Assembly: GCF_945957345.1 (NCBI RefSeq)
Contig: NZ_CAMFKW010000002.1
Coordinates: 1 to 64,000, forward strand
Direction of reading: 5' to 3'
Length of the DNA: 64,000 nucleotides
DNA from: an uncultured Allobosea sp.
Lineage (GTDB): Bacteria; Pseudomonadota; Alphaproteobacteria; Rhizobiales; Beijerinckiaceae
Shown here: positions 9,450-19,674 of the stretch, one piece after another
Numbering within the stretch: the first letter of the stretch is position 1
Layout of the letters: every line of letters starts with the position of its first letter
Translations under genes and position numbers: made by a program
The notes under the pieces: model-generated
Seen by the model: only the letters and a program-made list of their open reading frames with translations
Database searches by the model: none
What the model was told of the DNA's origin: nothing

Positions 9450-9929
9450 TTAAACCGCCGGCAGGCCGGAGCGCTTCTTGATCGTCGCCAGCGCGAAATT
9501 GGATTCGACCGACTGGATGCATTTCAGTCGTGTCGCCTTCTGCTTCAGGAAGCGCTCATAGCCCTCGATGCCGTCGGTGACGACGCGCAGCAGGTAATCC
9601 TGCGAGCCGGTCATCAGGTAGCACTCGGCCACCTCGCTCCAGGTTTCGACCGCCTTCTCGAACTCGGCGATCTGCTCCTGATTCTGCTGCGTCAGCCTGA
9701 CCGAGACGAAGACGCTGAAGGGCAGGCCATAGGCCTTGGGGTCGACGACGGCGGTATAGCCCTGGATGACGCCAGTCTCTTCCAGCCGCTTCAGGCGCCT
9801 GAGGCAGGGCGTCGGCGACAGCCCGACCCGTTGCGAGAGGTCCTGGTTGGTGATGCGCCCGTCCTCGCGCAGCACGGCGAGAATCCGGCGGTCGATGCTG
9901 TCGAGCACGATATGCTCCATCCCTGTCAA
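9450..9929 (-). CDS. Lrp/AsnC family transcriptional regulator
   Basis: A 159-residue regulator with an N-terminal AsnC-type helix-turn-helix (LDSIDRRILAVLREDGRI then LSQRVGLSPTPCLRRLKRLE) and a C-terminal RAM effector domain (YLMTGSQDYLLRVV). It is divergent from the PLP-enzyme gene at 10054. The 124-base gap contains an 18-base inverted repeat just upstream of this start. By analogy with MdeR and mdeA of Pseudomonas, it probably controls the neighbouring enzyme in response to a sulfur amino acid; this is inference. ATG 9920 (MEHIVLD) is an alternative start giving the more usual length. Confidence 0.93.
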   Translation of the reverse strand: MTGMEHIVLDSIDRRILAVLREDGRITNQDLSQRVGLSPTPCLRRLKRLEETGVIQGYTAVVDPKAYGLPFSVFVSVRLTQQNQEQIAEFEKAVETWSEVAECYLMTGSQDYLLRVVTDGIEGYERFLKQKATRLKCIQSVESNFALATIKKRSGLPAV

Positions 9930-9932
9930 AAT

Positions 9933-9950
9933 TGAGCAGAAAGCTGCTCA
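9933..9950. promoter_or_regulatory. Inverted repeat, candidate Lrp-type operator
   Basis: TGAGCAG and CTGCTCA are perfect 7-base arms separated by AAAG. The repeat lies 4 bases upstream of the Lrp-family start at 9929 and 104 bases upstream of the PLP-enzyme start, a plausible position for autoregulation. Binding is inferred from position only. Confidence 0.45.
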
Positions 9951-10053
9951 TAGCAGATTAGGATGATGCTGATCGGCCAAGCAATGGCGCGCTGAAGGGA
10001 ATAATCTGGTGCCAGAAAACGGCCTGCGTCGCAGGATCGCAAGGGAGACGGCC

Positions 10054-11337
10054 ATGAGCGCAGACAACTACCACAAGGACCGGATCGCCAACCGCAAGCT
10101 CCATCCCGAGACGCTGATGATGGGCTTCGGCTATTCGCCGGCCATGTCGGAAGGCTCGCTCAAGCCGCCGGTCTTCCTGACCTCGACCTTCGTTTTCGAG
10201 AACGCCCAGCAGGGCAAGGATTTCTTCGACTTCACCTCCGGCCGGCGCCAGCCCAAGCCCGGCGAGAAGCCCGGTCTCGTCTATTCGCGCTTCAACCATC
10301 CCAACATGGAGATCCTCGAAGATCGCCTGGCGATCTGGGATGAGGCCGAGAAATGCGCCGTCTTCGCCTCGGGCATGGCCGCGATCGCGACGACATGCTT
10401 CGCCTTCCTGCGGCCCGGCGACACGATCCTGCATTCCCGCCCGCTCTATGGCGGCACCGAGACGCTACTAAAGAACCAGATGGGCGCTTTCGGCGTCACG
10501 CCCTTCGGCTTCACCGACGGGCTCGACGTTGCGCAGATGCGTCAGGTCGCGAAGGACGCGGCTGCAAAGGGCCGCGTCGCGATGATCCTGGTCGAGACCC
10601 CCGCCAACCCGACAAACGGCCTCGTCGATCTCGCGGCCTGTAAGATGATCGCCGACGAACTGGAGAAGTCGCAGGGCCATCGCCCTCCCGTTGTCGTCGA
10701 CAACACGATGCTCGGCCCGAAATACCAGAAGCCTCTGAAGCAGGGTGCCGATCTCTCGCTACTCTCGCTGACCAAATATGTCGGCGGCCATTCCGACCTC
10801 GTCGGCGGCTCGATCAGCGGCTCCGAGGCGCTGGTGCGGCAGGTCAAGGCCTGGCGCGGCTCGCTGGGGACGCAGCTCGACCCGAATTCCTGCTGGATGC
10901 TGATGCGCTCGCTGGAAACGCTCGACATCCGCATGAGTCGCGCCAACGAGAACGCCAAGCTGGTGGCGGAATACCTCGAAAGCCACCCGAAGGTCGCCAA
11001 GGTCCATTATCTCGGCAATCTCAAGGACGGCGACCCGCGCAAGGCGGTCTTCGACCGCCAGTGCACGGCGGCCGGCTCGACTTTCGCCTTCGACGTCAAG
11101 GGCGGCGAGAAGGAAGCCTTCGCCGTGCTCGACAACCTCCAGATCATGAAGCTCGCAGTCAGCCTCGGCGGTACCGAGACGCTGGTCTCGCATCCCGCGG
11201 CGATGACCCATTCCGGCGTCGCCCGCGAATTGCGCGAGGAAATCGGCCTGACCGATGCCTTGATCCGCATTTCGGTCGGCATCGAGAATATCGAGGACCT
11301 GATCTCGGATCTGGCCCAGGCCTTCGAGGCGGTTTGA
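10054..11337 (+). CDS. Cystathionine gamma-synthase/methionine gamma-lyase family PLP enzyme
   Basis: A 427-residue cytosolic Cys/Met-metabolism PLP enzyme. YSRFNHPNMEILE binds the cofactor phosphate of the neighbouring subunit, FASGMAA contacts PLP, DNTMLGP carries the Asp, and SLTKYVGGHSD contains the Schiff-base Lys. The C-terminal SLGGTETLVSHPA and HSGVARE match the family. Sequence alone does not separate gamma-lyase from gamma-synthase or sulfhydrylase. The divergent Lrp regulator favours a catabolic methionine gamma-lyase-type role. Start ATG 10054 (MSADNYHKD) follows AAGGGAGA; an upstream ATG lacks this site. Confidence 0.9.
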   Translation: MSADNYHKDRIANRKLHPETLMMGFGYSPAMSEGSLKPPVFLTSTFVFENAQQGKDFFDFTSGRRQPKPGEKPGLVYSRFNHPNMEILEDRLAIWDEAEKCAVFASGMAAIATTCFAFLRPGDTILHSRPLYGGTETLLKNQMGAFGVTPFGFTDGLDVAQMRQVAKDAAAKGRVAMILVETPANPTNGLVDLAACKMIADELEKSQGHRPPVVVDNTMLGPKYQKPLKQGADLSLLSLTKYVGGHSDLVGGSISGSEALVRQVKAWRGSLGTQLDPNSCWMLMRSLETLDIRMSRANENAKLVAEYLESHPKVAKVHYLGNLKDGDPRKAVFDRQCTAAGSTFAFDVKGGEKEAFAVLDNLQIMKLAVSLGGTETLVSHPAAMTHSGVARELREEIGLTDALIRISVGIENIEDLISDLAQAFEAV

Positions 11338-11350
11338 CCGCTTCGGAGCT

Positions 11351-12088
11351 CTAAACCCCGACCCGTCCCCAGCCCGGCAGCTTCAGCGCCGGGCTGCGCA
11401 GGTCGAACCCGGCGACGAGGCCGAGCAGGTTGATCTCGATGCCTTCGACCCAGCCGACCGTCACACCGGCAAGCCCGTAGAGCGAGGCCTGGATGCCGGT
11501 GCGGCTGGCCGTCAGCCCGGCGAACAGGCCGTCGGCGCGCCAGTCCTTGCCGAGCGCGGTCGGCGGCAGCGCCTGATGCAGCTCCGGCACCTCGGCCAGG
11601 ACATGCTGGACGAAGCTGTTCGAGTTAGGTCCCGGCCAGGCGAGGTAGCTGCCGGGGCTGGAATAGGCGTAATCGGCCACGGCTGCCCTAATGCGCGGGA
11701 TGAGCTGCTCGGCTGCCTCGCCGCGGATTTCGACGACCGGCTCCGGCGTGTTGCCGAACCAGCGGCCATCGGCCTCGCGATGATTGACCCTGACCGGCGT
11801 GCCCCAGCCGACGACGTCGAAGCGGGTATAGGCGCTGGCGCCGCGCTCCTTCACCACGATCCAGGAGTGATGCGCGAAGATGCCGCGCCAGCGCCCGACG
11901 CGCGCGGCGAAGACATGCACCGTCGCTTCCGGCTCCAGCGACGCCGCCGGCAGGAGCTTCGCGCTCGTCCAGTCGGCGCGCTGCCAGTCCGGCGCATGCG
12001 TCTGCCAGATCCACCAGCCCGCATGACTTGCGAGTGGCAGCAGGAATGCGATCGCGAAAAACAGCAGGAAGCGGCGGAAGATGCGCAT
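11351..12088 (-). CDS. DUF3750 domain membrane-anchored protein
   Basis: A 245-residue protein with one N-terminal membrane segment (FLLFFAIAFLLPLASHAGWW) and a domain of the DUF3750 type. Recognisable stretches are HHSWIVVKE, RFDVVGWG, YAYSSPGSYLAWPGPNSNSF and GLEV-like GLVAGFDLRSPALKLPG. The H, N and S residues look conserved and catalytic-like, but the family has no assigned function that I know of. The start ATG 12088 (MRIFRRFLLF) places the membrane segment at the N-terminus; longer in-frame starts read through GC-rich spacer. It converges with the PLP-enzyme gene (13 bases between) and diverges from the polyamine operon. Confidence 0.8.
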   Translation of the reverse strand: MRIFRRFLLFFAIAFLLPLASHAGWWIWQTHAPDWQRADWTSAKLLPAASLEPEATVHVFAARVGRWRGIFAHHSWIVVKERGASAYTRFDVVGWGTPVRVNHREADGRWFGNTPEPVVEIRGEAAEQLIPRIRAAVADYAYSSPGSYLAWPGPNSNSFVQHVLAEVPELHQALPPTALGKDWRADGLFAGLTASRTGIQASLYGLAGVTVGWVEGIEINLLGLVAGFDLRSPALKLPGWGRVGV

Positions 12089-12254
12089 CGGTACGGTATG
12101 TGCATCACGGCGCAGGCCGGCAAGAACCCGGCGCATCACGCTTGCGTCAGGCGCGCCTTGCCTGTGCGCGGGCATCCGGTCGCGCCCGATCGCGGTTGAT
12201 GCCGGGGGGAAAGCTGGTAGCGTGCGCGCCGTCTGAGCTTGATGGAGGGGCAGA

Positions 12255-13364
12255 TTGGGTAAGACGACGCGACTGGCCGGGGCTCTTGCCGCCTGTGCTA
12301 TCGGACTGGGGCTTCTCGCCGCGCCAGCGGCCGCGCAGGACAAGCAACTGCGCATCTTCAACTGGTCCGACTATGTCGATCCTGAGGTGCTCGACGCCTT
12401 CAAGAAGGAAACCGGCATCACCGTCGTCTACGACACGTTCGACCAGATGGAGACGGTCGAGACCAAGCTTCTCGCCGGCAAGACCGGCTACGACCTGATC
12501 GTCGTCACCGCCTCCTTCCTGCCGCGCCATATCCCGCTGGGCATCTACCAGCCGGTCGACAAGGACAAGGCGCCGAACCTCAAGAATCTCTGGCCGGAAA
12601 TCCAGACACGGCTGTCGAAATACGATCCCGGCAACAAATACGCCGTGAACTACATGTGGGGCACCACGGGGATCGGTTACAATACCGCCAAGATCAAGGA
12701 GCGTCTCGGCCCCGACGCGGTGATCGATAGCTGGAAGATCGTCTTCGAGCCGGAGACGCTGAAGAAGCTCTCCAATTGCGGCGTCCATGTGCTCGACGCG
12801 GTCGAGGAGATGTTCCCGGCGGCTTTGCGCTATCTCGGGCTCGATCCCGACTCGAAGAACGAGGCCGATCTCAACAAGGCCGGCGAACTCCTGCGCAAGA
12901 TCCGCCCGCATATCCAGAAGTTCCACTCCTCGGAATACATCAACGCCCTTGCGAACGGCGATATCTGCCTCGCCGTCGGCTATTCCGGTGACATCCTGCA
13001 GGCCAAGAAACGCGCCGAGGAGGCCAAGAACGGCGTCCAGATCGCCTATTCCATCCCCAAGGAAGGCGCGTTGATGTGGTTCGATTCCTTCGTCATTCCG
13101 AAGGATGCGGCCAATGTCGATGCGGCGATGAAGTTCATCGACTTCGTCAACCGGCCGGAGATGGCGGCGAAAAACTCGGACTTCATCCAGTATGCCAACG
13201 GCAATCTCGCCTCGAAGCCGTTCCTCTCGGCGGCGGTGCGCGACAATCCCGGCATCTACCCCTCGGATGCGGTGATGGGACGGCTCTATACGATCACGCC
13301 CTATGACCAGAAGTCCCAGCGGTTGGTGAACCGGCTCTGGACGCGCGTGAAGACCGGCAAGTGA
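12255..13364 (+). CDS. potF: Polyamine ABC transporter periplasmic binding protein (PotF-like)
   Basis: A 369-residue periplasmic binding protein. The signal peptide ends near PAAAQD, followed by the family hallmark LRIFNWSDYVDPEVL, FKKETGI and YDLIVV. NYMWGTTGIGYN and GYSGDILQA line the polyamine site in PotF and PotD. It is the first gene of a four-gene putrescine/spermidine uptake operon (potFGHI order). The start is TTG at 12255, five bases after GGAGGGG; the ATG at 12242 opens a six-codon dead end, so TTG is the credible start. Its TGA overlaps the GTG of potG. Confidence 0.93.
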   Translation: MGKTTRLAGALAACAIGLGLLAAPAAAQDKQLRIFNWSDYVDPEVLDAFKKETGITVVYDTFDQMETVETKLLAGKTGYDLIVVTASFLPRHIPLGIYQPVDKDKAPNLKNLWPEIQTRLSKYDPGNKYAVNYMWGTTGIGYNTAKIKERLGPDAVIDSWKIVFEPETLKKLSNCGVHVLDAVEEMFPAALRYLGLDPDSKNEADLNKAGELLRKIRPHIQKFHSSEYINALANGDICLAVGYSGDILQAKKRAEEAKNGVQIAYSIPKEGALMWFDSFVIPKDAANVDAAMKFIDFVNRPEMAAKNSDFIQYANGNLASKPFLSAAVRDNPGIYPSDAVMGRLYTITPYDQKSQRLVNRLWTRVKTGK

Positions 13365-14560
13365 CCGGCTTCGGACAGGTCGCGGGCACCATGAAGAAGA
13401 CCTCGCCCGGCAGCGTGCGCCGGGCCTTTCAACCCTGGAACGATCCGGCGGCCAAGCCGCTGGTCGAGTTCCGGGGCGTGACCAAGCGTTTTGGCGAGGT
13501 CACGGCGGTGGACGATCTCTCGCTCGCGCTCTACCCGCGTGAGTTTTTCGCTCTGCTCGGGCCATCCGGCTGCGGCAAGACCACGCTGATGCGCATGCTC
13601 GCCGGCTTCGAGAGGCCCGATGCCGGCGCGATCCTGCTCGACGGGCAGGACATCACTGGCATTCCGCCGCATCTGCGGCCGATCAACATGATGTTCCAGT
13701 CCTATGCGCTGTTCCCGCATCTCAGCGTGGCCAGCAACATCGCTTATGGGTTGAAGCGGGAAGGGCTGCCGCGCGCCGAGATCGAGCGGCGCGTCGAGGA
13801 GATGCTGGCGCTGGTCAAGCTCTCCGGTCTTGGCGGCCGCAAGCCACATCAGCTCTCTGGCGGCCAACGCCAGCGCGTCGCGCTCGCCCGTTCGCTGGCC
13901 AAGCGGCCGAAGCTGCTGCTGCTCGACGAGCCGATGGCGGCGCTCGACAAGAAGCTGCGCGAGCAGACCCAGTTCGAGCTGATGGACCTGCAAAGCGAGC
14001 TCGGCCTGACTTTCATGGTCGTCACCCACGATCAGGACGAGGCGATGACCATGGCCGACCGCATGGCTGTGATGGATCACGGCAAGCTCGTCCAGATCGG
14101 CCCGCCCGACGTGATCTATGAGGCGCCCGCCAATCGCCACGTTGCGGAGTTCGTCGGCGACATCAATATCTTCGAGGGCCGGATCGTGGCGGTCGAGGGC
14201 GAGCTGGTCCGGGCCGAGACGCCGCATGTCGGCACCGTCGAGCTCGACGAGGAGGCGCCGGCCCTGAAGCCGGGCGAGCCGCTCGTCGTCGGCATCAGGC
14301 CGGAGAAGATCGAGATCGGCCATGATGAGCCCGCGCAGGCGGTCAACAAGGTTACCGGCGAGATCTGGGATATCGGCTATCTCGGCGACTTCACCATGAT
14401 CCAGGTGATGCTGGGTGGGCAAGACGAACAGGGAAAAGGCGGCCCGCTCGTCAAGGTGGCGCTCGCCAATCGCACGCGCCGGCTGGCCCGGCCCTTCGCC
14501 TGGGATGACAAGGTCTGGCTCTCCTGGGATATCGAGGCCGGCGTGGTGCTGCCGCCATGA
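13361..14560 (+). CDS. potG: Polyamine ABC transporter ATP-binding protein (PotG/PotA-like)
   Basis: A 399-residue ATPase that energises polyamine import. It has Walker A GPSGCGKTT (67-75), Q-loop FQSYALFPH, signature LSGGQRQR, Walker B LLLLDEPMAALD and switch His in VTHDQDEAM. A C-terminal TOBE domain (about 290-399: VGIRPEKIEI and DIGYLGDFT) follows. The GTG at 13361 overlaps the potF stop (GTGA); ATG 13391 (MKKTSPG) is an equally plausible start, 10 codons in. Its stop overlaps the potH ATG, indicating translational coupling. Confidence 0.94.
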   Translation: MTGFGQVAGTMKKTSPGSVRRAFQPWNDPAAKPLVEFRGVTKRFGEVTAVDDLSLALYPREFFALLGPSGCGKTTLMRMLAGFERPDAGAILLDGQDITGIPPHLRPINMMFQSYALFPHLSVASNIAYGLKREGLPRAEIERRVEEMLALVKLSGLGGRKPHQLSGGQRQRVALARSLAKRPKLLLLDEPMAALDKKLREQTQFELMDLQSELGLTFMVVTHDQDEAMTMADRMAVMDHGKLVQIGPPDVIYEAPANRHVAEFVGDINIFEGRIVAVEGELVRAETPHVGTVELDEEAPALKPGEPLVVGIRPEKIEIGHDEPAQAVNKVTGEIWDIGYLGDFTMIQVMLGGQDEQGKGGPLVKVALANRTRRLARPFAWDDKVWLSWDIEAGVVLPP

Positions 14561-15459
14561 ACGCGGTCGCTTCGTTGCAGCGGTTGCGCCGGCTCGTCGT
14601 GGCCGTGCCTTATCTCTGGTTGGCGCTGTTCTTCCTCGCGCCGTTCGCCGTTGTGCTGCGCATGGCCTTCTCGCAGGCCGCGACGGCCCTGCCGCCCTAT
14701 GCGCCGCATTGGGAGGGCTTGGCGCAACTCGGCGACTTTCTGTCCCAGCTCGACATCGCGAATTTCAGCCTGCTCGGCGACGATCCGCTCTACTGGCAAA
14801 GCTATCTCTACTCCCTGCGCATTGCGGCGCTGACGACTGTCTTCGCGCTCGCGATCGGCTATCCGCTCGCCTATGCGATGGCATCAGTGCCGGCTCGCTG
14901 TCGCGGCCTGCTGCTCGTTTTCGTCATCCTGCCGTTCTGGACCTCCTTCCTGATCCGCGTCTACGCCTGGATCGGCATCCTGAGGCCGGAAGGATTGCTC
15001 GATGCGGTGCTCGCCTTCCTCGGTTTCGAGGGCGAGCCCTTGCGCCTGCTCAACACCGAGACGGCGGTGCTGCTTGGCATGGTCTATTCCTACCTGCCCT
15101 TCATGGTGCTGCCGCTTTTCGCGACGCTGGAGAAGCTTGATCGCGGCCTGCTGGAGGCGGCCTCCGATCTCGGCGCCACGCCAATCACGGCTTTCCTCAC
15201 GGTGACGCTGCCGCTCTCGCTGCCAGGCATCTTCGCAGGCTCGGCGCTGGTCTTCATCCCGGCGGTCGGCGAGTTCGTCATCCCCGATCTGCTTGGCGGC
15301 CCCGATACCGTCATGATCGGCAAGGTGCTCTGGAACGAGTTTTTCTCGAACCGCGATTGGCCGTTGGCTTCGGCGGTGGCGGTCGTGCTCCTCTTCGTGC
15401 TGGTGCTTCCGCTTGTCCTGCTTCAGCGGGCTCGCCTGAGCCGGGAGATCGCGGCATGA
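14557..15459 (+). CDS. potH: Polyamine ABC transporter permease (PotH-like)
   Basis: A 300-residue inner-membrane permease with about six membrane segments, beginning with VAVPYLWLALFFLAPFAVVL. The EAA loop (LLEAASDLGATPITAFLTV, followed by LP) couples to the ATPase. FVILPFWTSFLIRVYAW and FIPAVGEFVIPDLLGG match PotB/PotH permeases. The ATG overlaps the potG stop (ATGA), and the gene ends in an ATGA overlap with potI. Confidence 0.95.
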   Translation: MNAVASLQRLRRLVVAVPYLWLALFFLAPFAVVLRMAFSQAATALPPYAPHWEGLAQLGDFLSQLDIANFSLLGDDPLYWQSYLYSLRIAALTTVFALAIGYPLAYAMASVPARCRGLLLVFVILPFWTSFLIRVYAWIGILRPEGLLDAVLAFLGFEGEPLRLLNTETAVLLGMVYSYLPFMVLPLFATLEKLDRGLLEAASDLGATPITAFLTVTLPLSLPGIFAGSALVFIPAVGEFVIPDLLGGPDTVMIGKVLWNEFFSNRDWPLASAVAVVLLFVLVLPLVLLQRARLSREIAA

Positions 15460-16244
15460 GCCGGCTCGGCCCCGGATTGATCCTGGCGCTGATCGTCGGC
15501 TTCGCCTTCCTCTACCTGCCGATACTGACGTTGATCGCCTATTCCTTCAACGCCTCGCGGCTGGTGACGGTCTGGGGCGGTTTCTCGACGCATTGGTACG
15601 GCGCGTTGATGCAGAACGGGCCGCTGCTTGATGCCGCCTGGCTCTCGATCCGGCTTGGTTTCGTTTCAGCGACGCTGGCGACGATCCTCGGCACGCTGGC
15701 CGCGCTCGCGCTCGCCCGTCACGGGCGCTTCCGCGGGCGCATGCTGTTCTCAGGCATGGTGCTGGCGCCGCTCGTCATGCCTGAGGTCGTCACCGGCCTG
15801 TCATTGCTGCTGCTTTTCGTCGCCGCCGATGTCGAGCGCGGCTTCTGGACGGTGACGATCGCCCACGCGACCTTCAGCCTCGGCTTTGCCTGCATCGTCG
15901 TGCAGTCACGGCTCACCGGTTTCGATCGCTCGCTGGAGGAGGCTGCTCAGGATCTCGGCGCGACGCCTTTCGTCACCTTCTGGACCGTGACACTGCCCCT
16001 GATCTGGCCGGCGGTGGCGGCGGCCTGGATGTTGGCCTTCACGCTCTCGCTCGACGACCTCGTCATCGCGAGCTTCACGACGGGGCCTGGGGCGACGACG
16101 CTGCCGATGCGGCTCTATTCGGCGGTCAAGCTCGGCGTCTCGCCCGAGATCAACGCCGCCTGCACGATCATGATCGGCGCGGTCGCTGTCGTCGTGATCG
16201 CGGCTTCATTGCTTTTGAAGCGCGAGCAACTGACCGGCAGTTAA
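15456..16244 (+). CDS. potI: Polyamine ABC transporter permease (PotI-like)
   Basis: The second permease, 262 residues, with about six membrane segments starting LILALIVGFAFLYLPILTL and the YSFNASR motif typical of PotC/PotI. Its EAA loop is SLEEAAQDLGATPFVTFWTV, and FTLSLDDLVIASF is the family signature. The start is the ATG overlapping the potH stop. The operon ends here: a 10-base-pair hairpin follows within 40 bases of the stop. Confidence 0.95.
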   Translation: MSRLGPGLILALIVGFAFLYLPILTLIAYSFNASRLVTVWGGFSTHWYGALMQNGPLLDAAWLSIRLGFVSATLATILGTLAALALARHGRFRGRMLFSGMVLAPLVMPEVVTGLSLLLLFVAADVERGFWTVTIAHATFSLGFACIVVQSRLTGFDRSLEEAAQDLGATPFVTFWTVTLPLIWPAVAAAWMLAFTLSLDDLVIASFTTGPGATTLPMRLYSAVKLGVSPEINAACTIMIGAVAVVVIAASLLLKREQLTGS

Positions 16245-16249
16245 ACGGC

Positions 16250-16281
16250 GGCTGAACGGCGCCCTCAAAGCCCGTTCAGCC
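16250..16281 (+). terminator. Hairpin after the pot operon
   Basis: Perfect arms GGCTGAACGG and CCGTTCAGCC enclose a 12-base loop, starting 6 bases after the potI stop. There is no following T-run, so it may be a weak or Rho-assisted terminator or an mRNA 3' end stabiliser. Confidence 0.5.
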
Positions 16282-16341
16282 ACGTCATGCGAATGTCCGA
16301 TCCGTGGCAGGGCGAACCCTGCGGGAACAGGACATGAGACC

Positions 16342-16611
16342 ATGTTTGGCAATCGCGCCCGGATCGGTTTGGCAGCGCTCGCGCTCAGCGGTGCCGTTCT
16401 CGCAGTCTCGGCCTTCGCCGGGGCAGGCGAAGCCCAGGCCTTCGGCGGCTACGAGCGCTCCTATGATGGCCCAGCCTATGGCTATGGCTGGCGTCCGGCG
16501 CCGCCCGCCGTCTACGGCTTCTGGGGGCAGCGCCGCTGGCATCGCTATTATGACGGTTACGGCATGCGGCCGCCTCCGCCGCGCTACGGCTATGGTTACG
16601 GCTGGCGGTAA
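16342..16611 (+). CDS. Small secreted Gly/Tyr/Pro/Arg-rich protein
   Basis: An 89-residue protein with a clear Sec signal peptide (LAALALSGAVLAVSAFAG, cleavage near AQA or earlier). The mature part of about 55 residues is dominated by Tyr, Gly, Trp, Arg and Pro, with YGYGWR-type repeats at residues about 45-50 and 83-89. Similar short tyrosine/glycine-rich exported proteins are common in Hyphomicrobiales, but no function is known to me. It sits between the pot operon and the convergent mutase operon and is followed by a strong terminator, so it looks like a stand-alone transcript. Confidence 0.72.
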   Translation: MFGNRARIGLAALALSGAVLAVSAFAGAGEAQAFGGYERSYDGPAYGYGWRPAPPAVYGFWGQRRWHRYYDGYGMRPPPPRYGYGYGWR

Positions 16612-16638
16612 GTGTCGCCACGTCGGTCGTGACCATGG

Positions 16639-16673
16639 GGCGGGCGCTGTCGGCTGGCAGCGCCCGCCTTCTT

Positions 16674-16674
<1 letters not shown>
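16639..16674 (+). terminator. Rho-independent terminator of the small secreted protein gene
   Basis: An 11-base-pair perfect stem (GGCGGGCGCTG with CAGCGCCCGCC) with an 8-base loop is followed by TTCTTT. It ends exactly at the convergent mutB stop codon, and its stem can also slow transcripts arriving from the mutase operon. Confidence 0.85.
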
Positions 16675-18835
<2,161 letters not shown>

Positions 18836-18839
<4 letters not shown>

Positions 18840-19660
18840 GACTGGCTCCCGTCGGTCCTGTCCCACCAATGATGGAAATGATGCACCGGTCCGTGGCCGT
18901 GGCCAACCTCGACCTGATCGGCTGAGGAGATGGCTGCCGAGATATAGGTCTTGGCGTGGCCGACGGCCTCTGGCAGCGCCAATCCCTTGGCGAGATTGGC
19001 GGCGATGGCGGAAGAGAGTGTGCAGCCGGTGCCATGGGTGTTGCGCGTCGCGAGGCGCGGTGCGTTGAAGCGCTGGCGGGCGCCGCCCGCGAGCAGCAGG
19101 AGGTCGCTGCTGATCTCCCCGGTGCCGTGGCCGCCCTTGACCAGCACATTGGCTGCGCCCAGCGCCACGAGCTTCTCGGCCTGCTCGTCCATCGCCTCAT
19201 CGGTCTCGGCCATGCTCGTGCCGAGCAAGGCGGCGGCTTCCGGCAGGTTCGGCGTGATCAGGGTCGCCAGCGGGAAGAGATGGGTGCGGATCGCCTCGAC
19301 AGCCGCGGTTTCGAGCAGGCGCGCGCCGGAGGCGGCGATCATGACGGGATCGAGCACGACATTCTTCGCGCCGTGGCGCTTCAGCCCGGCCGCGACGGTC
19401 TCGATCAGCTCGGCCGTCGCCAGCATGCCGATCTTGACGGCATTGATGTCGAGATCCTCGAACACGGCGTCCATCTGCTGGGCGACGAAATCGCGCGGCA
19501 CGGCATGAATGGCGCTGACGCCTCTGGTGTTCTGTGCGGTCAGCGCGACGATGACGCTGGCACCATAGACCTGATGCGCCGCGAAGGTCTTGAGATCGGC
19601 CTGGATGCCGGCGCCGCCGCTCGAATCCGAACCGGCGATGGTGAGGGCGATGGCAGTCAA
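18836..19660 (-). CDS. thiD: Hydroxymethylpyrimidine/phosphomethylpyrimidine kinase ThiD
   Basis: ThiD phosphorylates HMP and HMP-P in thiamine biosynthesis. The 274-residue ribokinase-fold protein has [18 protein letters not shown] (substrate binding), [32 protein letters not shown], and the catalytic anion hole [15 protein letters not shown]. The C-terminus is His/Trp-rich ([15 protein letters not shown]). The start codon is TTG at 19660 (TTG ACT GCC), preceded by GGAGA; no ATG or GTG fits. It is embedded between the two mutase subunit genes: 14 bases from mutA and overlapping mutB by 4. No other thiamine gene is in the window. Confidence 0.95.
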
Positions 19661-19674
19661 ACTCTTGTCTCCGG

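Noticed and set aside
12242-12262. Six-codon upstream frame overlapping the potF TTG start
   Set aside because: Its body is the ribosome binding site of potF; there is no sign it is more than chance, although it could slightly tune initiation.
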